41,062 bases of DNA, from assembly GCA_016719535.1 (NCBI GenBank), contig JADJYX010000050.1, positions 1 to 41,062 on the forward strand, written 5' to 3'. The DNA is from Rubrivivax sp. (GTDB lineage: Bacteria; Pseudomonadota; Gammaproteobacteria; Burkholderiales; Burkholderiaceae_C). The notes beneath the pieces are model-generated. The model was given only the letters and a program-made list of their open reading frames with translations. It searched no databases and was not told where the DNA came from. A program made the translations under genes and the position numbers. Shown here piece after piece: positions 1-8,584 of the stretch (positions are counted from its first letter, which is position 1; each line of letters opens with the position of its first letter).

Positions 1-936
1 GTCGAGGTGCGCGCCACGGCACGCCGGGCATGTTGGCCACGCGGTAATTGCACCACGCCGTCGACGACCCGGGTGGGGTCGGCATGCGTGGTGGGGCGCG
101 AGGTCTCGAAGCAGCCGCCCTGGTCGATGGCGACGTCGACGACCACGCTGCCTTGCTTCATGCTGCGACACCATCCCCGCGCGTCCGCAGCCTGGGCGCC
201 GCCGCACCAGGGATCAACGCGCCGCCAATCACGACGTCGGCATCGTGCACCGCGTCCTCGATCGCGGCGGCGGTCGAGTAACGCGTGGCGATGCGGTTGC
301 CGAACAACGAGTCGAGCTGGCGCAGGCGGTCGACGTTGCGGTCGATCACGGTGACGCGCGCGCTGAACCACCGCCGTCTGCACGGCGTGGGTGCCCACCA
401 CGCCGGCGCCCAGCACCACCACGTGCGCCGCCGGCTTGCCGGGCACGCCGCCCAGCAGCACGCCCATGCCGCCGCGCGACCTCCAGGTGCGTGGCCGCGG
501 CCTGGATGCTCATGCGCCCAACCACCTCGCTCATCAGCGCCAGCAACGCCCAGGCCGCCGCCCGGGCGATTGATCGTCTCGTAGGCGACGGCGACCACGC
601 CGGCCTGCCGCTTGGCCTACGGTCTGCGCCGGGTCGGGCGCCGGGTGCGAAACAGGTATACGGGATCTGCCCCGGGCGCAGCAGCAGCGCGCATTCGGCC
701 GGCTGTGGCTCCTTCACCTTGACGATCGCTCGGCCTCGGCGAAGACCGCAGCGGCGTCAGGCACCACCCGGGCGCCGGCGGCGCTGACATGGCGCATCGT
801 CCATGCCGATGGCGGCACCGGCGCCGCTTTGCACCAGCACCTCGTGGCCATGGGCGACATATTCGCGCACGCTCGCCGGCGTCGGAATGACGCGGTGCCT
901 TTGGACCTTGATCTCCTGCGGCACGCCGACGCGCAT
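1..936 (-). pseudogene. ald: Alanine dehydrogenase, frameshifted in the read sequence and cut by the window edge
   Basis: NAD-dependent alanine dehydrogenase, interconverting L-alanine and pyruvate plus ammonia. The amino end (ATG at 936) reads MRVGVPQEIKVQRHRV and then HGHEVLVQSGAGAAIG, the typical family opening. Further pieces appear in changing frames: VKEPQPAECALL-like near 710-680, MSEVVGRMSIQA near 530, the NAD-domain stretch VTVIDRNVDRLRQLDSLFGN near 350-290, and DVAIDQGGCFETSRPTTHAD near 150-90. At least five frame changes are needed, but order and content match a full protein; only the last few dozen residues lie beyond position 1. It diverges from the LysR gene at 1022, the usual arrangement for a regulator and its target. 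Because the neighbours show the same pattern, I infer sequencing indels rather than decay, but as read it cannot be translated. Confidence 0.8.
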
Positions 937-1021
937 GGAAGCCTCCGGTTCGAACGGCGCATCAATGCCTGCCCGCATGCTTGATTCAAATGCTCGAATA
1001 CGCGGGTATGCTTGACGGAAC

Positions 1022-1943
1022 ATGAAAGCAAGAGAGAGCCTTGCTCGGCGGTCGGCGATGTCAGCCTGCGGCATGCTGCCGTCTTCCAGGCGGTGGCCGA
1101 CTGCGGCGGCATGGCGGCGGCCGAGCTCGAGCTCAACATCGCGATGTCGACCATCAGCCGCCACGTCAAGGACCTGGAGCAACGCCTGGGCACGGTGCTG
1201 TGCCAGCGCGGGCGCGCCGGCTTTGCCCGCTGACACCCGAGGGCGAGCGCGTGCTGGCCGCCACCGACGCGCTGCTGCGCACCACCGACACCTTCCGCGG
1301 CAGCCTGCACGACATCCACCGGCGCCTGGGCGGCGAGTTGCACGTGGCGCTGTTCGAGAAGACGGTGTCCAACCCGGCGGCGCATGTGGCCGAGGCGTGG
1401 GGCGTTTTCGCGCGCTGGCGCCACGGTCACGCTGCACCTGCACGGGAAACGCTGGGCATGATCGAGCGCGGCGTCATCAAGATGGCACCTACCACCTGGG
1501 CGTGATCCCCGAGCACCGTCGCTCCGACAGCCGGCTGGCCTCGACCCGCTGTTCGACGAGACCATGCTGCCCATGCCGGCGCCTGAACATCCGTGGTTCA
1601 CCGGCAGCGATGCGCGGCGCGACTGGAATGCGTTGCGCGCGCAGCCGCTGGCCGGGCTGGGCTATCACTCGCCGAACCTCGGCCACGCATGCGCGCCGGC
1701 TCGAGTGCCGCCGCCACCGCGTCCGACCAGGAAGGGGTGGCCACGCTGGTGCTGTCGGGCGCCTTCGTCGGCCTTCCTGCCCGACCACTATGCCGAGCCC
1801 TTCGTGCGCGCCGGCCGGCTGCGTGCGGGGTCGCCGCAGCTGCTGAATTACGGCTTTGCCGCTTTCTCGTGCATCCGCCACGCGCCGGCACCGCTGCGCG
1901 TCGCGCAGGCCTTCCGCGAGTGCCTGCCCGGGCGCAGGCATGA
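1022..1943 (+). pseudogene. LysR-family transcriptional regulator, frameshifted in the read sequence
   Basis: DNA-binding LysR regulator. From ATG 1022 the first residues read MKARESLARRS; the frame then changes near 1055 to give LRHAAVFQAVADCGGMAAAE and MSTISRHVKDLEQRLG, the helix-turn-helix. After another change near 1230 it continues LTPEGERVLAATDALL and the effector domain, with more changes near 1420, 1540, 1690 and 1775. The carboxyl end reads PDHYAEPFVRAGRLRA and then LNYGFAAFSCIRHAPAPLR, and the stop is at 1941-1943. Total length, about 305 residues, is normal for LysR. It is divergent from ald with 85 bp between starts and convergent with mobA. A role in controlling ald is inferred from position only. 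The frame changes resemble those in the flanking genes and are probably consensus errors. Confidence 0.75.
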
Positions 1944-1998
1944 CCGGCAGGGGTTGAACCGCCGCGGGCCCGGCGGCGGCGTCTTCCGCAAGGCCGTA

Positions 1999-2604
1999 TC
2001 AGGCCGGAGGCCGCTGCAGCTGCTGCAGTTCCTCGCGCGTATTGGCGTTGAAGAAGGCGTACGGGTCTTCGAACTCGACGACCGCGCAGCGGTGGCGCCG
2101 TCCAGCGGTCGATCTTGCGCTCGCCCGCCTTCAGGAAGGCCACCGGGTCTCCATCAGCATCGATCGCAGCAGCGAACACCGGTTGCGTGCGCAATTCGCC
2201 GCTCTTCCCGGGTGGCCGCCATCGCGATGTCGGCGTCCTGCGCGGCGGCGGCCTGCGCCAGCCGCGCGGCCAGGTCGGTGGAAAGCCGGGTGTGTCGCAG
2301 GGCACGGTCAGCAGCCAGGGGCGTCTCGCGGTGCTCGAGCCCGGCCAGCATGCCCGCCAGCGGGCCGGGGGTAGTCGGGCAGGGCATCGGGCCACACCGG
2401 CGCACCGAAAGCCTCGTAGGCGGCGAGGTTGCGGTTGGCATTCACCATCAGATGGCCCACCTGCGGCTGCAGGCGCAGCAGGGGGTGCAGGGCCAGCGGC
2501 ATGCCGAGGTGGCTCTGGAGGCCCTTTGCCGACGCCGCCCATGCGGGTGGCGCGACCACCGGCGAGGACGGGCCGGTGATGTCGGCAGCGGCGATCGGCG
2601 TCAT
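1999..2604 (-). pseudogene. mobA: Molybdenum cofactor guanylyltransferase MobA, frameshifted in the read sequence
   Basis: MobA transfers GMP from GTP to molybdopterin, giving the MGD form of the cofactor that formate dehydrogenases of the DMSO-reductase family need. In pieces the sequence reads MTPIAAADITG, then in another frame VLAGGRATRMGGVGKG (the nucleotide-binding signature), then GLQSHLGMPLALHPLLRLQ, HLMVNANRNLAAYEAFG, LAGMLAGLEHRETP and LLTVPCDTPGFP. The end reads FEDPYAFFNANTREELQQLQ before the TGA at 1999. About 200 residues in all, normal for MobA. The start at 2604 lies 5 nt after the torD stop, so it is probably the last gene of the DUF3306-polyferredoxin-torD-mobA operon. Several indels interrupt it; since no segment is missing I treat it as a probable intact gene with consensus errors. 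Confidence 0.78.
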
Positions 2605-2609
2605 CGGTG

Positions 2610-3246
2610 TCAGGTCTCCAGCAGGTCGAAGCCCCGGCCTCGACCTCGACGAAGGCGCGCGTGAAGGCGCCCACGGCGGCCAGACCCGCGCCCGCATGGG
2701 TGGGCCTGCACCGCGTCGCACAGCCGCGCCACCCAGGTCCGCACGTGGGCGCGGAAGAAGCGCCGCTGCTGCTCGAGGTTGCAGATGCCGGCGTCGTCGC
2801 CGGCGATCAGGTAGCGCATGACCTCGAAGACATAGGCCACGTGGTCTTCGGTCTCCATGCGCGTCTCGTCGCGGCCGAGGCCGAGCGCGGCGAGGTCGGT
2901 GCGCAACTGCGCCAGCGGCCGGTCGTTGAGCGAGCCGCTCAGGTGGTAGGAGCCATAGGCGATGACGTCGGGCCCGCCACGCCCAGGAAGAGGGCGTCGA
3001 ATCTCCGCCGCCGCCGCCGCGGTGCCGGTGGCGCGCATGGCCGCGACGAGGTCCTGCCAGGGGCCTTCGAGGTGGCCGCCGGGCTCGGGCGCCTGCGTCA
3101 CGGCAACGCGGAACTGCGCCAGCAACTCGTCGTCGGGCGGTGCCAGCCACAGCCGCGCGAGCAGGCCGTAGAGCTCGGCGCGCGCGGTTTCCTCGGCGTC
3201 GCCGGGGCGGCGATGCTGATCGCGGCGGGGTCGTGGTGTCGCTCAT
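2610..3246 (-). pseudogene. TorD/DmsD-family molybdoenzyme chaperone, frameshifted in the read sequence
   Basis: Cytoplasmic chaperone of the TorD family, all-alpha proteins that hold a Tat-exported molybdoenzyme until its cofactor is inserted. From ATG 3246 it reads MSDTTTPP, changes frame near 3200, and continues LLAQFRVAVTQAPEPGGHLE, then IAYGSYHLSGSLNDRPLAQL, DHVAYVFEVMRYLIAGD and QQRRFFRAHVRTWVARLCDA, all typical of the family (the second helps place it among the formate dehydrogenase chaperones). Near the end it switches frame to VGAFTRAFVEVEAG and back to FDLLET before the stop. About 210 residues. It starts 23 nt after the polyferredoxin stop. The likely client is the FdhA encoded from 11015, inferred from context. 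Confidence 0.75.
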
Positions 3247-3269
3247 GGGGGTCGTGGCCGGCGTCGGCG

Positions 3270-5505
3270 TCAGAGGTCGGTGATGCGCATTTCGCCCGCA
3301 TCGGTGTGGATGTCGACCACGCGGCAGTCGGCGCACATCTTCAGCCGCTCGGCGGCACGGTCGGCGAAGGCCGGGTGGCCGACCAGCTTGCCGATCATCG
3401 GCCTCGATCGCCTGCAGCGTACCGAAGGGCTTGCCGCAGCGGATGCAGCGGTAGGGCTGGGTCTCGGCCAGCACGCGGGCCGCCTTGCGCGCCTTGCCGC
3501 CGTCGGCCAGCCACAGCCGCGGCTGCAGCGTGATCGCCTGCTCGGGGCAGGTGCCGGCGCACAGGCCGCACTGGCACGCAGTGGCGCTCGATGAAAGCGC
3601 AGCTGCGGCTTGTCGGGGTTGTCGGCGAGCGCGCCCTCGGGCAGGCACCGACGCAGCTCAGGCACAGCGTGCACTTTGCGGTGTCGACCACCAGGCTGCC
3701 GAAGGGCGCGCCGGCGGCCGGCAGGGCGATCTCGTCGCACGGCTGCGGCGCCTGTGCCAGCAGGTGGTCGAGCGCGAGGTCGAGCGTGCCGCGCTTGGCC
3801 GCCTGCACGCCGAAGCGTGCCGCCTGCTGCACCTTGCGCCGGGGGCGCCTGCAGCGCGGCATCGAGCGCGGCGAGGTCGCGCGCATCGCGCGCCTCGATC
3901 AGCGCCAGGTGCGTGCCGGCATAGCCCAGCCCGCCGAGGATGGCCTGCGCCACCGCCATCTGCTCGGCCAGCGCCTGGCGGTATTCCGGCGCCTCCTCGG
4001 CGGTGAGCAGCACCCAGACCTGGCTCGCGCCGTGGGCGATGGCCGCCAGCCACAGGTCCAGGCCGACGCTGGCGGTGTGCCACAAAGGCACCGGCAGCAC
4101 GCGCGCGGGCACGCCGTGCACGGCACGGTCGGTCAGGCGCGGCGCGGCCGAGGTCGTTCACCAGCTGCGCGCCCGCGCGCCCTCGCTGTGCAGCAGCAGC
4201 GCCGCATCGCGGCCGCCGGCGTGCGCGTAGGCGGCCAGCAGGGTGCGCAGGCGCAGGCCCTGGTCGGCCGCGCCGGGGTAGGCGAAGCCCATCGCGCCGC
4301 TCGGGCAGACCGTGCTGCAGGCGCCGCAGCCCACGCACAGGAAGGGCTCGACGACGACGCCGCCGCCGACGGCCGGCGGCAGCGCGGCGGCCTCGCCGGG
4401 CCGCGGTGCCGATCGCCGCGGCTGGCCGCTGGCCTTGCCCTTGCGCGAGGCGTCGCTGCGGATGGCACGTGCCGAGCAGACGTCGATGCAGCCGCTGCAG
4501 CCGATGCGCTCGTTGCGGCTGTGCGCGCACAGCTTGTCGTCGTAGCGGAAGAAGCGCGGCTTGTCGAATTCGCCGCCGAGTTCGCGCAGCGCCAGCACGG
4601 CGTCGACGAGCGCGCGTTCGTCGCCGCCGGCATGGCGGTAGCCCTGCGGCGGCTGGTGCTGGGTGAAGGCGCTCGGCCCGCGCAGGTCGAGCACGAGGTC
4701 GAAGCGCTCGTCCACCACCTCGGGCGCGCGCGCGAAATCGATCGCACCCGCCGCCTCGCACACGCGCACGCAGTCGCGGTGGCTCTTGCAGGCTGCCAGG
4801 TCCACGCGGTAGTCGAAGCCGATCGCGCCCTCGGACAGACCTCGATGCAGGCGTTGCAGCGCGTGCACAGGTCGAGGTCGATCGGCTGGTCGTTCACCCA
4901 CTGCACGTCGAAGGCGCCCAGCCAGCCGCCGAGCTGCTGCAGCCGGCCGTGGTGCACGGCCAGGTCGTGCACCTGCGCCAGCGCGCCGCCGGGGCGGTCG
5001 ACGAGCAGCGTCACGTCCAGGCGATCGCGCAGCATGGCGGCGGCGCGCGAGGCGGCATCGGCCGCGCCGATGACCAGGCAGCGCCCGCCCGAGCGGTAGG
5101 TGACGGTGGGCACGGGCGCGGGTGGCGGCAGCTGCGCGGCGGCGATCAGGGCGGCCATCTTGGGTGCGGCCTGGCGCGCATCGCGCGACCAGCCACCGGT
5201 TTCGCGGATGTTGACGAAGCGGATCGGCCGCTCCTGGATGCCGGCGGCGCCCTCGGTCTGCTCGTTGAGCTCGAGGAACAGCCGCTGCTCCTGCGTGCAG
5301 GCCACCAGCAACTCGTCGCCGCTGGCACTGGTGGCCTTGGCCGCGCGCTGGAAGGCGCCCGCCTCGCGCCGGCACAGCAGGCTGTGGACGGTCTCCAGCC
5401 CGTCAGGGCTGGCCTGCGGGTCTTCGCCAGGGCCTGGGCGATGCGGCTGGTGAGGTTCGGGTCCAGCGGCATCGTCCGGTTGCAGTCGCAGATCAGGGTC
5501 TTCAT
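3270..5505 (-). pseudogene. Polyferredoxin (multi-4Fe-4S protein) of the formate dehydrogenase locus, frameshifted in the read sequence
   Basis: Large iron-sulfur protein commonly encoded beside DUF3305/DUF3306 genes in betaproteobacterial formate dehydrogenase loci; its exact role is not established. It opens MKTLICDCNRTMPLDPN (ATG 5505). Cysteine motifs in order: LCTRCNACIEVCP near 4880-4840, CKSHRDCVRVCEAAGAI, CAHSRNERIGCSGCIDVC, FLCVGCGACSTVCPSGAMG near 4340-4290, CTLCLSCVGACP near 3680-3650, CGLCAGTCPEQAI near 3570-3530, then a CIRCGKPFGT segment and a final MCADCRVVDIHTD. That is roughly five or six clusters plus a CxxC tail, over about 745 residues. Frame changes occur near 5425, 4840, 4160, 3840, 3650, 3590 and 3405. 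Possible roles are electron transfer or cofactor handling during Fdh maturation; this is inference. Confidence 0.75.
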
Positions 5506-6013
5506 CGGTGGCGGTGGTGGACGGGTCGGGCGCGGCGGCGCGCTGTGCCGTGGGTGCGGGATCGGCAGCTTCCTCGTCGTCGAAGAGGCCGAGGAAGCGG
5601 GACTGCACCAGCTGGCGCAGCATGCCCGGCGGCAGCGGGTCGGGCTTGCCGTAGTCGTCGATGTAGACGTCGAGTCCGTCCATGACGTTGAACTGCGGGT
5701 CGCTGAAGAGCTTCTTCATCGCCGCATTGCGCACGTCGGGATCGACCTCAGGGCCCACGAAGCGGGCGTAGTCGGATGCGGGCGTGAGCCGGGCCACATC
5801 GTCCATCGTCGCCGGCGGTGGCGCAGGTGCCGCGGGCACAGCAGGATCGGCCACGGCCGTGGGCGCGGCGTCTGCCGCCGCGGCCGCGGGGTCTTCGGCC
5901 CCGGCTGCCGGTGCCGTGATGTCGGGCGCCGCCGCCGGCGTGCCGCCGCGCCGGGCGTCGGCCTTGCGCCGCGCCCAGCGGGACAGGAAGCCGGACTCGT
6001 CGGCCGCGTTCAT
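5502..6013 (-). CDS. DUF3306 family protein
   Basis: Protein of unknown function (DUF3306), a regular companion of formate dehydrogenase genes. From ATG 6013 it reads MNAADESGFLSRWARRKADA, the family amino end, followed by a long Ala/Pro-rich linker to about residue 75. The conserved core follows: LTPASDYARFVGPEVDPDVR and MKKLFSDPQFNVMDGLDVYI, then LRQLVQSRFLGLFDDEE. As read, the frame has no stop at its expected end and runs into the polyferredoxin region; a single indel in the tail would instead end it at a TGA overlapping the next ATG (5505) as ATGA. I therefore place the end near 5502. First gene of the minus-strand operon; divergent from the DUF3305-type gene at 6265, leaving about 250 bp for promoters. 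Start and core are secure; the exact end is not. Confidence 0.75.
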
Positions 6014-6264
6014 GCCGGGCGGGCGCCATCGGCCCCCGGGCCCGCGGCGCGGGCGGCGGCAGCAACAGCGGTGGGCGGTTGAAGGACCATGGCAGACCGG
6101 GGCGGGCCGGATCCGGTGCATCAGGAGCGCGCGATTCTAGGCATGGGGTGCCGGCGTTCCCTGCGGGGATACCTGGGTCGGCCGCAGGGGCCGGTGCGTG
6201 CCGTGCCGGTGCCGGCCTCCGCTAGACTGGCCGTTCCCTGGCATCCGCTGCAGACCGCGACCCG

Positions 6265-7071
6265 ATGACTTCCCGACCCCGCATCCAGGTGGCCGTGGTG
6301 ATGGAGCGCATCGCCGCGCCGAACCCATGGGAGGCGTGGCGGTTCCGCGTCGTCGACGTCGTGCCCGACGAGGGCATCTTCGGCAGCAGCCCGCGCCGCC
6401 TGGTGGGCGACGACAAAGTGTCGCGCTGGCTCTTTCCGGGCTTCGCGATCGAGTTGTTTCCCGACGAGAGCAAGGGCTACTACCTCAACCTCACTTCGGG
6501 TCGGCCTTCGTGGTTCGTCTCCTGGGTGATCGACGAGGCCGAGCCGTCGCTGCCCACGCTCACCGGCGTCGGCGTCTCCTATGTGGAGGCCGATCGCCGC
6601 ATGGCCTCGGAGGAGCACGTCGAGAACGTGGCGCTCGCGCCCGAGCTGTGCGAGTGGCTGCAGCAGTTCACCAATGCCCACTACCGTCCCGAGGTGCGGC
6701 GCAAGGTGCGGGCGCAATCCTTCCTGAGCCCCGAGGAGCGGGCGCGCCAGCAGGCGCTCGGCGATGCGGCGGCCTCCGGCGACCGGCCAGCCCGCGAGCC
6801 TGCGGCAGCGGCGGACGAGCCCGACCGCGGCGCGCCGTCGGGCGAGCGTGCGCGCAACGCCGCGCTGCGCGCGATGTTCCATGCCGACCCGCATTTCCGC
6901 CGCTCCGACGGGCTGGATGTCGGTGTCGACGAGGTGCACCAGATCGAGGGTTCGCCGACCGGCCGGCAGCGCAAGATCCTGCAGGCGCGCGCGCTCGGTC
7001 TGCTCGACGACGAACTGCTCGACCAGGAGCCGCCGCCCGACCCGCCCTCACAGCCGCGCGGCGGCCAGTAG
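6265..7071 (+). CDS. DUF3305 protein with an added DUF3306-like carboxyl tail
   Basis: A 268-residue protein of unknown function. Residues 5 to about 150 are DUF3305: IQVAVVMERIAAPNPWEAWR, LFPGFAIELFPDESKGYYL, NLTSGRPSWFVSWVIDEAE and FTNAHYRPEVRRKVR. A low-complexity linker follows. The tail from about residue 200 reads NAALRAMFHADPHFRRSDGL and then ARALGLLDDELLDQEP. This matches, piece for piece, the core of the divergent DUF3306 protein (NAAMKKLFSDPQF, DGLDVYI, LGLFDDEE). Such proteins are usually shorter and separate; this one appears to combine both modules. It stops at 7069-7071 and overlaps the convergent selA end by 24 bp. Partners in Fdh maturation are inferred from constant co-occurrence of both families with formate dehydrogenase loci. 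Confidence 0.82.
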   Translation: MTSRPRIQVAVVMERIAAPNPWEAWRFRVVDVVPDEGIFGSSPRRLVGDDKVSRWLFPGFAIELFPDESKGYYLNLTSGRPSWFVSWVIDEAEPSLPTLTGVGVSYVEADRRMASEEHVENVALAPELCEWLQQFTNAHYRPEVRRKVRAQSFLSPEERARQQALGDAAASGDRPAREPAAAADEPDRGAPSGERARNAALRAMFHADPHFRRSDGLDVGVDEVHQIEGSPTGRQRKILQARALGLLDDELLDQEPPPDPPSQPRGGQ

Positions 7072-8454
7072 CGGCAGCTGCGCGACGAAGGCGGCCTCGG
7101 CCGCGTCGCCGTCGAGGCAGCGCAGGTCGAGCCGCAGTTCGCCGTCCTCGATGCGGCCGATCACCGGCATCGGCAGTGCCCGCAGCGCCTCGGCCAGCCG
7201 CTCGGGCAGGCGGCCGGCGCGCCGCGTGCCGGCGGGCGCGCCGATGGCGATGCAGGCGCTGGGCAGCCGGTCCACCGGCAGCGAGCCGCTGCCGATCTGG
7301 CTGCGGCAGGGGCGCACCTGCACCTGTGCGCGCTCGCCCAGCGCGGCGGCGACGGCAGGCACCAGGCGCCCGGCCTGCGCCGTCAGTTCGGCCTGGCCGC
7401 GCGTGAGCAGGCGCAGCACGGGCAGCCGCTGGGCCAGGCGGTCGGGGTCGCGGTACAGGCGCAGCGTGGCCTCCAGCGCGGCGATGGTCATCTTGTCCAG
7501 TCGCAGCGCGCGCTTCAGCGGATGCCTGCGGATCTTTTGCACCAGCGCCTTGTCGCCGACGATCAGCCCGGCCTGCGGGCCGCCGAGCAGCTTGTCGCCG
7601 CTGAAGGTGACGAGGTGGGCGCCGGCGGCCAGCGACTGCTGCGGCGTGGGCTCGGCCGGCAGGCCCCAGCGCGTCAGGTCCACCAGGCTGCCGCTGCCCA
7701 GGTCCTCGACGAAAGGCAGCCCGCGCGCGCGGCACAGCGCGGCCAGCTCGGCCACCGGCACGCTGGCGGTGAAGCCCTGGATGGCGTAGTTGCTGGCGTG
7801 CACCTTCATCACCAGCGCGGTGCGCGGGCCGATCGCGGACTCGTAGTCGCGCAGGTGGGTGCGGTTGGTGGTGCCCACCTCGACCAGGCGCGCGCCCGCA
7901 CGCCGCATGATGTCGGGGATGCGGAAGGCGCCGCCGATCTCGACCAGCTCGCCGCGCGACACCGGCACCTCGCGGCGGTCGGCCAGCGCGGCCAGCACCA
8001 GCAGCACGGCGGCGGCATTGTTGTTGACGGCGGTGGCGGCTTGCGCGCCGGTGAGCTCGCGCAGCAGGCCTTCCAGGTGGTCGTCGCGTTCGCCGCGGGC
8101 ACCGCTGGCGAGGTCGTATTCCAGATTGGCCGCGCCGCGCATCACGGCGACGACGGCCTCGATCGCCTCGGGCGCCATCACCGCGCGGCCGAGGTTGGTG
8201 TGCAGCACGGTGCCGGTGAGGTTGAAGACCGGGCGCAGCGCGGGCTGCGCCGCGGCATCCAGCGCCGCCTGGCACGCCGCCTCGAAGGCTGTGGCGTCGA
8301 AGGGCATGGTCGGCGCCTGTGCACGCCAGTCGTCCAGGGCGCGGCGGGCCGCCGCGCGCACCGGCGCCCGGCCATGCTGCCGGATGAGGGCGGGCAACGC
8401 GCCGCTGTCGAGCAGCTTGTCGAGCGCGGGCGGGCGATGGCTGGCGGCGGTCAC
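7048..8454 (-). CDS. selA: L-seryl-tRNA(Sec) selenium transferase
   Basis: PLP enzyme that converts Ser-tRNA(Sec) to Sec-tRNA(Sec) using selenophosphate. About 468 residues, close to the usual 460. Visible blocks: FNLTGTVLHTNLGRAVMAPE, LEYDLASGARGERDDHLEGL, AVNNNAAAVLLVLAALA, GTTNRTHLRDYESAIGP, FVEDLGSGSLVDLTRWGL and FSGDKLLGGPQAGLIVG, whose lysine is the PLP-binding residue; then HPLKRALRLDKMTIAALEAT. No frame damage. I chose GTG 8454: the longer reading from an ATG at 8520 would start inside the tRNA gene, and GTG lies 14 nt after the encoded CCA. It is the third member of selB-selC-selA. An intact selA argues that the unusual tRNA beside it still makes Sec. No selD is seen in the window. 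Confidence 0.95.
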   Translation of the reverse strand: MTAASHRPPALDKLLDSGALPALIRQHGRAPVRAAARRALDDWRAQAPTMPFDATAFEAACQAALDAAAQPALRPVFNLTGTVLHTNLGRAVMAPEAIEAVVAVMRGAANLEYDLASGARGERDDHLEGLLRELTGAQAATAVNNNAAAVLLVLAALADRREVPVSRGELVEIGGAFRIPDIMRRAGARLVEVGTTNRTHLRDYESAIGPRTALVMKVHASNYAIQGFTASVPVAELAALCRARGLPFVEDLGSGSLVDLTRWGLPAEPTPQQSLAAGAHLVTFSGDKLLGGPQAGLIVGDKALVQKIRRHPLKRALRLDKMTIAALEATLRLYRDPDRLAQRLPVLRLLTRGQAELTAQAGRLVPAVAAALGERAQVQVRPCRSQIGSGSLPVDRLPSACIAIGAPAGTRRAGRLPERLAEALRALPMPVIGRIEDGELRLDLRCLDGDAAEAAFVAQLPLLAAARL

Positions 8455-8468
8455 GTCAGGGGTGGGTG

Positions 8469-8565
8469 TGGCGGAAGAGGGTGGGAGTCGAACCCACCTG
8501 GGACTGCAGGGCAACCCCACCCGGTTTTGCAGACCGGACGCCCCACCGGGGGACGATCCTCTTCC
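8469..8565 (-). tRNA. selC: tRNA-Sec (selC) with anticodon GCA instead of UCA
   Basis: Selenocysteine tRNA by every structural test. Acceptor stem of 8 bp (GGAAGAGG at 8565-8558 with CCTCTTCC at 8480-8473), discriminator G at 8472, encoded CCA at 8471-8469. The D stem is 6 bp (CGTCCC with GGGGCG). The T arm is GTGGG-TTCGACT-CCCAC. The long variable arm has 8 pairs (GGGGTTGC with GCAGTCCC, loop CCT). Acceptor plus T stem give the 8+5 bacterial Sec form. The anticodon stem is CCGGT/ACCGG with loop CTGCAAA, so positions 34-36 are GCA, which reads UGC and UGU; canonical bacterial tRNA-Sec has UCA for UGA. It lies between selB (stop 20 nt upstream) and selA (start 14 nt downstream). Discriminator G and the Sec fold fit SerRS/SelA/SelB use rather than CysRS, which prefers U73 (family knowledge). 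Confidence 0.95.
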
Positions 8566-8584
8566 GTGATGCTTGCGTGATCGG

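Noticed and set aside
3591..5099. 502-residue plus-strand open frame over the polyferredoxin gene
   Set aside because: Shadow of the minus-strand ferredoxin; its composition is low-complexity and no motif is seen.
8454..8520. Longer selA start at ATG 8520
   Set aside because: It would begin inside the tRNA-Sec gene; homology begins after 8454.
8469..8565. Reading this tRNA as an ordinary tRNA-Cys
   Set aside because: tRNA-Cys has a 7-bp acceptor stem, short variable loop and U discriminator; this has an 8-bp acceptor stem, 8-bp variable arm and G discriminator, and lies between selB and selA.
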